From Emmonsiellopsis sp. PD_33 (Eukaryota; Ascomycota; Eurotiomycetes; Onygenales; Ajellomycetaceae): 50,926 nucleotides of DNA. Under the pieces are notes generated by a model that did no database searches, was not told where the DNA came from, and was given only the letters and a program-made list of their open reading frames with translations. The position numbers were made by a program, and so were the translations under genes. The DNA is taken from contig JANTQF010000251.1 of the NCBI GenBank assembly GCA_032988165.1, positions 1-50,926 on the forward strand, in the 5' to 3' direction. The first letter of the stretch is position 1. The number at the start of each line of letters is the position of its first letter. This document shows positions 12,217 to 23,380 of the stretch, one piece after another.

Positions 12217-13300
12217 TTACATTACTGTATTAGTATCTGAGAATACCTCTATCTTCAATGCTTTGAGGAGCACAGTTGTCTGGCATAGCTTTCCTTCTGG
12301 GTGGGGAAATGTCAATCTGATGAAATAGGCTATTTTTGGGGCAATATCCTCTAGTGTTGCTAGCCTGATATTCCAATGTTGAGGATTAGTTGACTTTCCC
12401 AGAGAGCTGGTCTGATTTCTTGTAACTGGTCCTGATTGTGGAGGAGTAAATGCCACTGAGGCAGTTATTATAAAGGGGTTTTGCTGTAGATCCCTGCTGA
12501 TAGCCATTAAGTTAATGTGAGCATATTTATTTGGCATATCTATAGTCTCTTCTTTGATATGTTGTCACTTGCAGGCTCATTACTTTACTTTATCCACAGG
12601 TGAGGTTTCTTTTATGCTGTTCATTACACTTGATTTCTCATAGAGCATATAGCATGAGAAGTTGTTCACTGATGTGTTAGTTGAACCATCTATGAAAGAG
12701 AATGTTACTCTGCAGATTGCTTTCATTTGTTTACTTGTTCTCTTTCATGCTTTGGTCTGTAATGGGGTGTTAGACTTGACTTTTTTCTCAACTGGTTCTA
12801 GCTGTGTCTCCTCCTCTGGATTGACTAGCTTCCATAGTGTATGGGTGGCATTGTGGATGGCTTTTGCTTGTTTTCTAATGGCTTCAACATTTAGAGTAGG
12901 AGTTTGCATCATTGGTTTGAGGTCATATGATGCTTGTAGAGTTGGCCCTTCTTTAATAGGAAGACCCTAATACTAGTATGTCACTTCAATGAGTGATGGC
13001 TTTGAGGTTTCCAAAAGCACCTCCAAGGAGGGTGAGTCTGTTTCACATACTTCTCCTTTATTTCAAGGTTTCCTATTTGCTCAGAAATGGTAGGGCCACA
13101 CATCAGCATAAGTGGCCTGGGATAGATACCTCTTCTTTTGTGCTTTGTAGACCTCTTCCTCCATTTCCAGCAACAGCCTCTAGTATAAAGATGGTGCATG
13201 GAATGGTTGAATGTCTTCAGCTGAAATGTACTCTCTCCAAATGGATTGATTCTCAGGTGTGATATATTTATATACATCTTAGCTGTATGGGTCTTTCATA
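12217..13300 (-). pseudogene. Decayed extra reading frame downstream of integrase (unrecognised)
   Basis: One minus-strand frame reads as plausible protein through several stops: TPENQSIWREYISAEDIQPF, LLLEMEEEVYKAQKKRYLSQ, GPTLQASYDLKPMMQTPTLN, VEAIRKQAKAIHNATHTLWK. An open piece at 12217-12537 continues with PNKYAHINLMAISRDLQQNP. It is charged and apparently soluble. I do not recognise a family. The stops sit where Trp or Gln codons would be expected, as in the pol genes. It is an accessory frame of the Gypsy element, not a host gene, as judged by strand, position and decay. Confidence 0.55.
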
Positions 13301-13575
13301 TAAGTGCAGAGGTTATTATCTTTCAGGGTTTTCAACTTTACAGATAATATCTTCTTCTTTCTACCTTCCTTAGCACTACTAGGGAGGTTTGGTTGGGACA
13401 TTCTGAGGTTTCATTTAGTTGTAGTTTTATATGTACCAGTTTTGATCTTGATATATCAATTTATTATGTGCTGGTCATTTTGTTTGATGCAGCTGTAAGG
13501 TTTGGACAGGGTTGGTATAGATTAATAGATGTGTAAAAGAAAGTAAATTGGTAAAAGATTTAAGGTATGGTTTGA

Positions 13576-13615
13576 GAGGTTAAGAGGTTAAGAGGTTAAG
13601 AGGTTAAGAGGTCAT
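13576..13615. repeat. 8-bp tandem repeat inside the Gypsy element
   Basis: The unit GAGGTTAA occurs four times exactly at 13576-13607 and a fifth, altered copy (GAGGTCAT) follows. It lies between the extra reading frame and the integrase end. Confidence 0.9.
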
Positions 13616-14094
13616 GGAGTTGAATGATGGTAGAGGTTTGATGAAAGTAATAGTTTTTAGCAACATAATGAGATAAACAAACAATGCAAATATGATTAGA
13701 TGATAAAGGGGGTTTGAGTGCTTTATTATTGATTTATTTCCCCTTGTTAGGGTCTTGACTGAACTATAACCCTTCTTGCTTTAATTACCAGCCTTCTTAT
13801 TGTTAGGTCTGCCCTCCTAAGGAATTCATCATCCTCATTATCTGAATCTAAGTAGCCTGCTCTGGGCTTGAATCTCTTTAAGTCATCATGATGGACCTTG
13901 AATTGAAATAGTAGACTATCTTTATGTTGAATGAGATATGATCTTAAATGTGTTGATGAAGGTTTGATGATTTTGAATGATTTTCTCCAATGAGACTCTA
14001 ACTTCCTTTATTCTTTATTTTTAACCATTACTAGTTGGCCTCTTTTTCATTCTTCTAACTCCTTTGGCTTTTCCTGCTTCTCTTTCTGATTCTC

Positions 14095-14830
14095 TCATAT
14101 CAGGTTCCTAATTTGTGCTTGATACATCATGAACATGTCCACTGCAGCTATCTCTTGCATTATAGTGAGGTTTTGAATTATCTTCTTCACTCTATTATCT
14201 TCCTCCAATTCATGCAGTAGAAGCCCTTCTAAGCTGTTGGATGTGATGTTCATTTCTAAGAATACCTCTATGAGTAAGTATCTAACTTCTTTTCTTATAT
14301 AGCCATTCATGAGGTGGATTGCATCTGAGAGACCTAGGTCCCATTAGTGTAATGGATCATCCTGCAGCTTCATGACTAAGTCCTGCAATAATTTATTTAC
14401 CACTTTGACCTTTCCTGTTAACTTCAAAGAACCCATTGGTTGGAAGGTGAGCTTGATTCTATAACTTCCTGCCTATTATTGTATCAGCAGATTGTTGAAG
14501 TAGGATCCTAAGTTTAGATACATCTTAATGTATTCTACTTTTGGGAATGAGGTGAAGTATCTTTCCAATGATTTAATCACATCTTCTGACTTTACTGATT
14601 CAGTCAGATAGGCTACCACATATCCTGAGAAGTACTTGATGATATTGATGGCATACTTGTTGCCCTTACTGGTTTCTTGGAAAGAGCTAATAAAATCAAC
14701 TCCTATCATTTGAAGTGGTCTTAGTGGTATAACAGGGTATAGGGGCACTCATGAAGGGTATGGTGCATAATGAGCACAGGTTGAATAACCCTTTATTCAT
14801 TTTTTTACATCATTGGATAGGCTTGATCAG
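14095..14830 (-). pseudogene. Gypsy integrase remnant
   Basis: The piece 14476-14748 contains PLRPLQMIGVDFISSF with the first catalytic Asp, followed by GNKYAINIIKYFSGYVVAY. Further on YLNLGSYFNN stands where the family has a second Asp (typical form SDNGxxF), so that residue looks mutated. A C-terminal piece continues at 14095-14310. Stops separate them. Confidence 0.82.
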
Positions 14831-15339
14831 AATACTTTCCTGAATAATCTCATCTTTGTGGATTTAATTCCCTAATAGCCCTTTTCATTGTGGGCTTTCT
14901 TGAGGTACTGCCTAACCTTTACTTTGGGGATGCAAAGTAATTAGAGGCTGGTTGCTTAATCCTGCTTATATAGGTAAGGTGCATGCCATTTGAAGTCTAA
15001 TACCTTTAAAGTACTGGTGTACAGTTCCCCTTGCAGATATACATGTATTTTATCAAACCACTCAGACACTGCATAGGCTTTCATTCAGTCCTGATAGTAG
15101 ATTGATGATTCTATTGTAAGTGTTTTCACTTCCATCCTTATTTCATTTGGTGGTCTCAGTTTCTCCCCTTGAAATGCTAGATAACCATTCTCCCTTATAA
15201 ACTCATTAAATCCCCCTTTTCCATCTTTTCACACCCAATTTTCTCCTTACTCCTTCAGCTCCTTTAGCATCACTTCCACTAATGGGTCAGACTTGCATTC
15301 CAGGTCATTGAATATAATCCTTGATAATCTATCTGCAAC

Positions 15340-15603
15340 TTAATTCTTTTCCCCTGGAACATATTCAATCTTGATGTTCAACCTGCAGAGCTTCTCTACC
15401 CATCTAGCATATATCTCCTTATGGTTGTCCACTGAGATAAATGATACCAGTAGCCTATGATCTGTGTGAACTATGCTAGGTAATGATGGGTCTTGAAAGT
15501 AAAAGGAATACTTTTCAGTAAACTTGACAATGGCAAGCAACTCCCATTTATAAGTCCTATATTTTTGTTGTGCCAGGGTGAGGGTGAACAAATCATATAT
15601 CAC
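15340..15603 (-). pseudogene. Gypsy RNase H remnant
   Basis: An open minus-strand piece reads LAQQKYRTYKWELLAIVKF and SIVHTDHRLLVSFIS, then ARWVEKLCRLNIKIEYVPGE. These are the standard Gypsy RNase H blocks (ELLA, HTDH, RW...L, Y.PG). Confidence 0.85.
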
Positions 15604-15957
15604 AGATGTCAGTAATTTCCTTCCAGGGTATAGTGGATCTTTCCTTTCTTAAGCAATTAGAAGCCCTGAAGCATACCCTGAGCTATTAGTGTACACATGA
15701 GCAAGTAGTGTCCAATTGAATCTATTTACTGCTGTATTTACTGACCCCTTGATTTTAAGTAGTTCAAATGATAATTCCTCTGAATCAGTCCAATGAAATG
15801 GAATGTTCCCAGTCAGCCTCTGCAGGGATCTGGCTACTTCACCATAGTTGGGTATGAACCTCTAGTTAATTCCTAAAGCTCTCAGGAATGCCTGTACATC
15901 TATCTTGGTTGTGGGCATAGGCCAATTGAAGATTTTAGCAGCTCTCTCTAGTAGGAT

Positions 15958-16536
15958 TCACACACTGTCATTGATTTTGTGGATGACCCCCAGGGCTTTG
16001 ATATCTGATACAAATAGCTTCAGCTTATGGAATGATAGTCTCAAGTTGGCCCACTTAATCCTCAGAAAGAATTGATCCCTAAGCATTTTATACAGCTTCT
16101 CTGGTGATGGCATTCCTCTGAACACATCATTTATATATACTGTGACTGGAGGTGGTTCTTCTTCATAATCACTATGAAGTAAGGATTTTTCAGGCTCTAG
16201 TTCTGGAATTGATCCTAGCACAATATTCATGAATTCAATGAAGGTAAATGGTGCAGATTGGGTTCCCTGTAGCATTCATGTTGGTTGAAGCTGTCCTAAT
16301 CCTGAAATAGAGAATGTGAAATATGGTCTGTCTGATAGGTATATTAGTATTATGAAGTAACCATACTTTATGTCTGCTCCCCAATATATTTTGTGCCTTG
16401 AAGAGGATAAGTAATCATGTACTCTGCTTTGCAGCTCTATTTTTAAACCCAGAAGTATTTCATATATGAATGAATAATTAAATGTTAATCTTGGCTTGAT
16501 GTCCATAGGTTCTTCTTGCCTCTTTTCTACTAACAT
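15958..16536 (-). pseudogene. Gypsy reverse transcriptase remnant
   Basis: Two adjacent open pieces (16276-16536 and 15958-16275) give RT phrases in order: KPRLTFNYSF, GADIKYGYF, DRPYFTFSISGLGQLQPT, GTQSAPFTFIEFMNIVLGSIP, then VYINDVF. The last is the YxDD active-site box with Asp replaced by Asn, the change expected from a G-to-A transition. That alone would kill polymerase activity. Confidence 0.88.
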
Positions 16537-17329
16537 GGCTTTTGCATTTCATGAAGATAGTTTCCCATTCACTATCACTATTGATTCATACACCCCTCCT
16601 TCAATCTTATTGGTAACTAGTTTTCTCAGCCATCATTCAATTATTAGTGCAAATCTCTTCTGGGATTTCACTGAATATGGCTTGGTTCCTGGGGCTAGGT
16701 GTACATGGTGCTCAATAAGGTCTGTAGCTAGTAATTGGTTCAGGTTTGTTCCATTCAGATGTCAGTAGAGGTACAGTAATTTCATAACTCTCTTTTTAAG
16801 GTATTTAGGTAATAGTGGTCTCAATGTAATTCTTAACTTTAATATCCACTCTTCTAATTCTTCTCTTTTCACTTGATAGTTAATAATAAATTCCTTGGTA
16901 TAATGTCTCAATCATCTAGTTACTAGAAATGGTTTATTGTTTATTGATTTCAATATCAATACTTGATTGCTTTGAATTATGTTTGAACAAGTGACTGGGA
17001 CTTCTCCCCTCTTCTTTCTCCTCCAAACCTCTGGTAAAGATACTGTTATCACCTCCAAGATGGTTTAGGGTGGCAGTTTTAAGTCTTGCTCAGGACTCAA
17101 TGGGGGTTTTCCATGTTGGATGAATCATTATTCAATGAGGTTAGAGAATCTGAGTTTCTTTCAGTGTCTTCCTCACTATTAGTTTCATTGTCCATTTTGT
17201 TATCCCCTTCCTTATTTCCTGACTTTATTTCTGTCTTTACTATTTAATTCTAGTTTGCTAATAGTCTTGGTGGAAATAGCAGAATGTTGTTTTCATGCTC
17301 AAATTGCATTATTAGGCCTCTAATCTCAG

Positions 17330-17690
17330 TTAGTTCTTTTCCTTGCCTGACATCTCCAATGATCAATAATGAGTCCTTAACTCTGATCCTTGAATCTACT
17401 AAATATAGCCAAGGTAGTCCTAGAAGCAGTTGGCTGGACTCTTGATGCAGGGGTGGGTCTCTCAGTGCTACAAAGCATTTTATGATTCTTCATATTCTCT
17501 CAATGCTAACCTTCAACTCAACATAGTGCATGAGATTGTCTTCATTATACATCACAGTTTTCATGGACATTCCTGCTAGTCCTAGATCCTGGAGAGATTT
17601 TAATGGCAGATCAAGCCACTTAACTAAGACTGGAGAGATGATGCACAGGTCAGACCTCTGATCTATATGAGTAATCTATCTTTTTAGCTT
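17330..17690 (-). pseudogene. Gypsy aspartic protease remnant
   Basis: One minus-strand frame reads THIDQRSDLCIISPVLVKWL, then MYNEDNLMHYVELKVSIERI and LLLGLPWLYLVDSRI. The last phrase matches the LLG(L/R)PWL strand of retroelement proteases. The catalytic Asp-Thr/Ser-Gly is not visible in the part I could read. Confidence 0.6.
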
Positions 17691-17999
17691 TATTAATATT
17701 CCTTCATTGTTTTGCACATGTGCAACTAGATGGAAGGCTTTGTCAGATGGTTTGATGTGTGATAATATTCTAGTTTGCTGATCCAGTTAGATTGCTGGGA
17801 TGTTTGGGTGCAGTGGAACAGCTTCTATTAACTCTATTATACTGGTGGTTATACTTGCCTTTTTCTTTTTCTTCTAGCTTGATGATTGAGTGGCAAACTA
17901 CTTGGTTTATTGAGTAAAGGTTGAGGATCAATATAGTAAGTCTGCAATGAACATATCAACCTTGACTTGTCCTAAAATTTCTCTCACTGAAATTGGTTT

Positions 18000-19720
18000 T
18001 CCTTTCATTTCTGCATCTTGTTCTTTAAATCCTCAGATTGGGGCCAGACTTCTCTGGTTAGTCCTGTTTGACTTCTTAGGTTGGTCTTCCTTCATTGGTT
18101 CTCCAAACTCCTGTGCATTTAGCTGTGCTGTCACTGACTCTCTTGTCTGCCTCTTATTTGCTTGTGGAGTTAGTTAGGTGCTGAATGCTCTCTTCCCATG
18201 CTAACTTCTTTCCCCTAAAAAAGCCTCATCATATTAAGCCTCCAGTGGAGTAAATAGGTCCTCCAGTTGTAGTCCTCCTATTCTGAAGGTAACTAATATT
18301 ACTTCTAATTAAGTTGTAGCCTCTGCTGTATCATTGAACCTAACTCTCTGCTTATTTGATGTCAAGTTATTTCCTGAGGAGCTTATTACTGTGTTTGTTG
18401 CTGGCTGTCTGCCTATATTATTAGTTCTCAGGCCTATCTAGTTGTTTTCATCAAACATCTTGTTTATAAGTATCTTTCTTTCTCATTCCTCCAATCTTAT
18501 TCCTTAGCATCCATCTGATTGGTGTCCTAGGGTTCCACAATTAATGCATAGTAATAGTCTTCCCCTGGCTTGAAAGGTTCTAATTCCATTGATAAAGTTA
18601 TTTGATGAGAACTGTCCCTAGGGTCCTGTTGGTCCTTATTAGATTATTAAAGGTTTAATGTTGCCCTCCTGATTGAACTATCTTATTTGAGGAGGTCTAT
18701 ATGCTTCTGGCTTAATCTGAGGTAAGAAGTCATCCAGTATAGCTTATTACTAGTTAGTATTTCTTGCTGAATAGGATGCAATTGTTGCCTTCAGCTTGGC
18801 CAGTCAGTGATTATCCAGTTATTTTTCTAATATATTCTAATAGAATTGGAGTTCAAGCTTATTTGTCCTTTTCACCTGATCCTTATTAAATTCACACTCT
18901 GCCTCTTTAGTATTAACTGCTCTGGAGTATACCTTCTTCAATGTCATCATCTCAGCCAATCCTTTGATCAGTTTCTTTCAAGTATTTGGGTTGGTGAGTC
19001 CCTTCACCCATCTTCTAATTATCTCTTCCAATAAGTATCTTTCTGATAGTGAGTCTAACATACTATTATCATTCTTGATCTTTAACTTCCTCAGCACTTG
19101 AGCTCTCACTTGGTAGTATTCCTCCAGGTTCTGGTTTGTCATCTGGTGTAACTTGGTAGTCTCTTACTCTAAGGAGACTTTTGATTCTTCTGTCCTGGCT
19201 GTTGGAAATTCATTGAAGAATGTCTTCTCAAAGAGTTCTCAGTTTTCCTTAATTGGGTATTCCAATGCTCTCATTAATGGAGGATTCCTCTCTAATCATT
19301 TCTCTACCTCTCCTATTAATAGAACATTGATCATTGGAAGTAGATCTTTCACTAGGACTTAACTCTTAGTTGCTTTCTTTCCTCTCAGTTTAAATTCAAG
19401 CTTTATCAATCATCTTCTCACTGACTGCTCATCCTCTCCTGAGAATGTTCTGCATATGGAGAAGGTCAGGAATTAGCCTGCTATATTTGGTAACTTATTA
19501 TCTTGTTCTTCTTGCTCTTCCTCCTTCCTTTGGTGAGTTTGTTCTTTATTGTCTTGTTTGCTTTGCTTCTTAATTGCTGTCTGGGGAATATTATAGGGGA
19601 TACAGTTCTGATGATCTTAACTACTGTGTTGTTAGTATGATGTCCTTAGATTCTACTTCAGCTTTGCTGTCTCTACTGACTGTTTGTCATTCTGTATCTG
19701 TTTGATGCTTTCTGGTGTTG
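18000..19720 (-). pseudogene. Gypsy Gag remnant with CCHC zinc knuckle
   Basis: The interval next to the primer-binding site has broken minus-strand frames. The firm landmark is a complete knuckle CINCGTLGHQSDGC (CX2CX4HX4C) at 18507-18548. The N-terminal part (19653-19780) is rich in Ser, Thr, Gln and His. Limits are approximate. Confidence 0.75.
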
Positions 19721-19769
19721 ATGTTGGTAATAAATGAGACTCTTGATTTGAGGTGTAGAAGCTGTTGGC

Positions 19770-19789
19770 TTCTGAAGTGGTAGGCACCA
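19770..19789 (-). other. Probable primer-binding site of the Gypsy element
   Basis: On the minus strand the bases directly inside the 5' LTR read TGGTGCCTACCACTTC. The leading TGG is what pairs with the CCA end of a tRNA. The first T may be shared with the LTR. The primer tRNA cannot be named from the sequence, and decay may have altered the site. Confidence 0.45.
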
Positions 19790-20060
19790 AAAAGAGATGG
19801 ATGTGGTGATGTGGTGTTATCATCTGCTTGGCAGTATTATGTGAGAATGAGATCAATGATATAATTGAGGAAATACCTCAACTGATTGGAATGGATTGAA
19901 AATCATGGATGTTATTGATTCTACTAACTAGAAAAGGAGGGGAAAACATTCTGGGCTGGAAAAATAAACAAAAACAAACAAACTAGGTGGATTTGGGAAG
20001 TAGTTATGCTGGGGTAATGTGATGGTGGAAACTGCTATTCGCTTGGAGGCGCCTTCTTCT
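19789..20060 (-). repeat. Gypsy right LTR (5' LTR)
   Basis: This is the 272-bp partner of 9854-10125. Its outermost bases keep CpG (ATTCGCTTGGAGGCGCC, about 20037-20053) where the other LTR has CA and TA. The TSD GAAAG follows at 20061-20065. Confidence 0.9.
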
Positions 20061-20065
20061 GAAAG

Positions 20066-20820
20066 GGCTAGAACGGGGTTAACTTGATCCCGTCAATTCT
20101 TGAAGATCACCAACGAACGTCCGGCTATCCCTCGAACAGGAATCTGGTGAAAAAGCGACCAAGGTGACCAGTGGACAAATGTGCTTGCGTGGACGATGAT
20201 ATGTTTTGGTGAACGAACCATTCCTTCATTCTACGCGTGTGAATTCGTACTCATGGGAGTGATGTGAACCGGACTGACCACTTCGTCCTCATGAGGTCGG
20301 AAGATGACAACTTTTTATTTACGCGCTTCCTCGATAATTCCATTGTCATGTTTGGTCTGCGAATGGCGCCGGCCAGCTGTTGGAGAAGAGTATCACCGTT
20401 ACACACGATATCCATCTACCTGGTCTCGATACGCTGCCGGAAGCCTGGACTGGGGATCTCTGTATGGTAGTATTGACTGATAGCCCCTATCACTCGAAAC
20501 CATCGGGTGATGAATGGGTGGGAGTAATGAGTGATTGAGGTATGTATTCCCTTCATGGCTGGCTGTGAGGGGATGGTAGGGAATGAGAGGTAGGTTGGAA
20601 ACTGGTTACTCCCCTCCTACTATTGCTCGTTTTGAAATTCTGGATTTCTTCCTCCTTACTTTGCCCACCTCCCCCGTCGCCTACGATGGGTAGAGTGCTA
20701 TATTGGGGAGGTCTATTTACTTATTTACTTATTTACTTTATTAAAGACCGGGCTATTTATCTACTTCCTTGTTTATCGGTGCTATACGCAAAACGCGGAA
20801 TACTCTTCTATTGAATGGTC
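20066..20820. other. Gene-free sequence right of the Gypsy element
   Basis: CpG and base composition return to normal immediately after the TSD. I find no convincing gene. A short run of TTTACTTA units lies at about 20718-20742. Confidence 0.5.
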
Positions 20821-21019
20821 TTTAGTCTTCCGAGATGAGTTTCACCATGAGGAGAGCCCCAGCAAGACCAGTAACCTCTTTGAATGGCTTCGAAGGTGCA
20901 ACACCACGCCACCGACACTATGGGCACTTAGTGGTACACCATTTAATTGTGGACCTCATGATATATCAAACATCGTCCCTGCAGTCAGTACAAATGAATG
21001 AGGAAATTATCCATACTTG

Positions 21020-21184
21020 CGCCTGGCGACACAACAATTTGAGAAACTCATCGGCAAGGTTAAAAAACTGCTTGACCCCAATTTCAACGGAGGAGATCGG
21101 AAAGAGCGACTAAAGGCCGCTGCTGATTAGTTTGGCAACCTTCTGGAGAATATTATGATCCAACGCGATTATCTGACCCCAGGA
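21020..21184 (+). pseudogene. Broken coding fragment, helical (unrecognised)
   Basis: One frame reads LATQQFEKLIGKVKKLLDP and, after NFNGGD, RKERLKAAAD, then a TAG where Gln is likely, then FGNLLENIMIQRDYLTPG. The amphipathic, charged pattern looks like real but dead coding sequence. No family is recognised. It belongs to a run of fragments on the same strand at 21-23.4 kb and may derive from one gene. Confidence 0.4.
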
Positions 21185-22101
21185 AATCATCTTCATCGAA
21201 AATGGCGCCCAAACGCGTTGACACTTTCCTGCAGCAGCTACGATACGGATCGCAAAAGCGCCCCAGGGATAGCGAGGTCACACATATTGGATTTCTCCCA
21301 CAAGGAGACACCTGTCTGCAAATATGAACCCCCCTCCCGCTCCCAATACGGATTTCACACCAAAGTTCACAGCCGACACTATAATGAAATTGATGATTTT
21401 GGTTGTCTGGACCTGCTTGTCCACAACCAAGAAGAAATACAATTCCTATCTTCGATCGTTTCTTCCACTCCCAAGAAGAGCTAGAAGAAACCGCCAATGA
21501 CAGCCCTAGACGGGAGGAGGCCAGCTGAATATACAACAGGCGGGGTGCTCCGCCTTACGGAATCACGACAATGGACAGCCCATCGAACAGCAACTCGTGT
21601 TTGCGGCTATGGATGAGCACATCACGGTTCTGTTTTCATGGCCATATTCCATAATCCATTTAGTGCTAATCCCTTGTGCAGGTAGCCATTAGTATATGGG
21701 TTTCATCCATATCCTGGATGATTCCCGGTACCTTGCCTAACCGGGTAATCGCCTCATAAAAGTCAATTTCAAAATTGACATCAATTATGCTACCTGGGAC
21801 TGCACTTCCTTGGTTATTAAGCCCAGTTCACTTACTCCCCAGGCTTACTTGACTATCTATTTCGCTCCACTTTGAAAGCATACCATAATGAAAAATAATA
21901 CAGGTATGACTCTCAATCTCAATCCCTTTTGCGCGGTGTCTCTCCAGAAGAATTCGAAAACCATAAAAACCACTTCCCGGGACGTCCTTATTACAGCTCA
22001 TCTTTGCAATTATTGATTCTAAACATGCCTTCCCACCCACATGAGGAGGCAGCTGAGGCCTTTGAACTTCTTGTTGGATCAGAAGCAGTCAAAATGTCTA
22101 T

Positions 22102-22371
22102 TTGCTCCAAATCCCACCACCATCGAAGAAACCTAAAACCAGTACCCTCCATTACTATGCCCATTCCAATACAATTAGGTGCATTCTACCTGATACAACC
22201 GCACAGCTCATCTGTGTCTACTCTGTTCCCGGCAATAAGATCAAAAATGGCAACATCAAATACATCACGGCAGCAGTTATTGACAGCAACAATGGCAACA
22301 TTCTACAGCATAACACTGTCTGTCAGAGTACGTATACCCCAAGAATATGGAGTGACCCTATGATTATATGA
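22102..22371 (+). pseudogene. Coding fragment (unrecognised)
   Basis: This open frame includes TTAQLICVYSVPGNKIKNGN and YITAAVIDSNNGNILQHNTV, which read like a folded beta-rich domain. It has no good start, and an overlapping frame is also open. I cannot name it. Confidence 0.35.
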
Positions 22372-22573
22372 ATGAAGGGAAGAATTCTTACATTAATTAC
22401 ATGAGATATAAAGTTTGTTGTCCAATTTAACCCCTTATATTCCAAGGGGAGGGTTTTTCCTTTTTGACCATATTGAACCTTCCAAACTCCACCTTGCAAT
22501 CATCATGATGTTTCTACTGGAGAGTATTGGAACTTCTGCCTGCCAGCAAACCGATATAATTCACCTATAACTA

Positions 22574-23111
22574 ATCGAACTTGAGGCAGAACATACCAAA
22601 GTCTCTTTCCATACTCAGCAAGAGGATGCTCTGCCGCCTTACGAGAACCAAATCCTATTTGACCCAAGCCGCTCCGACATGGCACAGAGGTATGGAGGTG
22701 GCAGGTCTACGGTGTCGATACATGGAAATTATCGAATAATTCCAGCTCAGATATTCCGCTTTGCCATACGCCAAGGGAGCTGTTTGCTGGGTCTTCAATA
22801 GCATTGATGCGTCTTCCAAATCCCACCTACCGTGCCTTGGCAAACCAACTGAAGCCGTACCATATGAACGCTCTACATCTCCCCGCATGACTCTACTAAC
22901 CCTTGCTTGTTTCACCAACAAGTACATTACTGAGACTGAGGATCTTAATGAGGGCCTTAAAAATAGGAAAGCAAAAATCCAGGAAGGCAAAAATACCATG
23001 GAAGGACAGCTTGAGAGACTGAATGCCTTAATAGGCAAATTGGAGATCTATGGAGCAGTTCCAGCTTTGGGGTCAATCCCCACACTGGCATGTCACTTGG
23101 TTGGGCACTAG
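22574..23111 (+). pseudogene. Broken coding fragments (unrecognised)
   Basis: One frame at 22574-22799 reads IELEAEHTKVSFHTQQEDAL and FDPSRSDMAQRYGGGRSTVS. A second frame at about 22908-23111 has a coiled-coil-like segment (LNEGLKNRKAKIQEGKNTME) and ends in LEIYGAVPALGS. The frame shift between them and stops elsewhere suggest a decayed multi-exon gene. Confidence 0.4.
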
Positions 23112-23248
23112 TTTCTTTAAGCCTACAGCACCCTTTTTCAAACATGGTATGTTCCTTTGATTCTATTCTCCTGTTGGTAACTTCTAGCCATTTCCCTGGC
23201 AAGATGCCTCATCCTGTATAGGATCTATACTGATAGATAATTCAGCTT

Positions 23249-23380
23249 TCCAAAGATGATGACCTTAGGCAGATTATGCCATATAATGCTATATGGAATG
23301 CACTTGACTTTCCACAGTCTGGACAAGTTGAAGAGGGTTCTCTTCGTACTCTAAATACACTGGTGTTCAAATGGGGCTGA
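23249..23380 (+). pseudogene. Short coding fragment (unrecognised)
   Basis: Forty-three codons, SKDDDLRQIMPYNAIWNALD and then FPQSGQVEEGSLRTLNTLVF, end at a TGA. It could be a last exon of the decayed gene to its left. On the opposite strand 23242-23990 also has broken frames, but none is convincing. Confidence 0.3.

Larger units (their letters stand above)
9854..20060 (-). mobile_element. Complete, degenerate Gypsy-superfamily LTR retrotransposon with extra 3' coding region
   Basis: The element is 10,207 bp with 272-bp LTRs and a TSD GAAAG at 9849-9853 and 20061-20065. Minus-strand domains follow the Gypsy order: Gag with an intact-looking CCHC knuckle, protease, reverse transcriptase, RNase H, integrase. 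Between integrase and the 3' LTR lie about 3.6 kb with further decayed minus-strand reading frames, which makes it much longer than a plain Gypsy. Frames are interrupted throughout and I saw no CpG except at the outermost end of the right LTR. The LTR termini are not TG/CA. The element must be inactive. Confidence 0.92.

Noticed and set aside
12662..12970. Plus-strand frames inside the Gypsy element
   Set aside because: The opposite strand gives better protein-like sequence in the element's own orientation.
13576..13615. Possible CRISPR-like array
   Set aside because: The units are 8 bp, contiguous and without spacers, in a eukaryotic transposon.
20272..20303. Hammerhead-ribozyme-like string on the minus strand (CTCATGAGGACGAAG)
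   Set aside because: The core needs CTGATGA and CGAAA; both are off by a base, and the flanks do not form the required stems.
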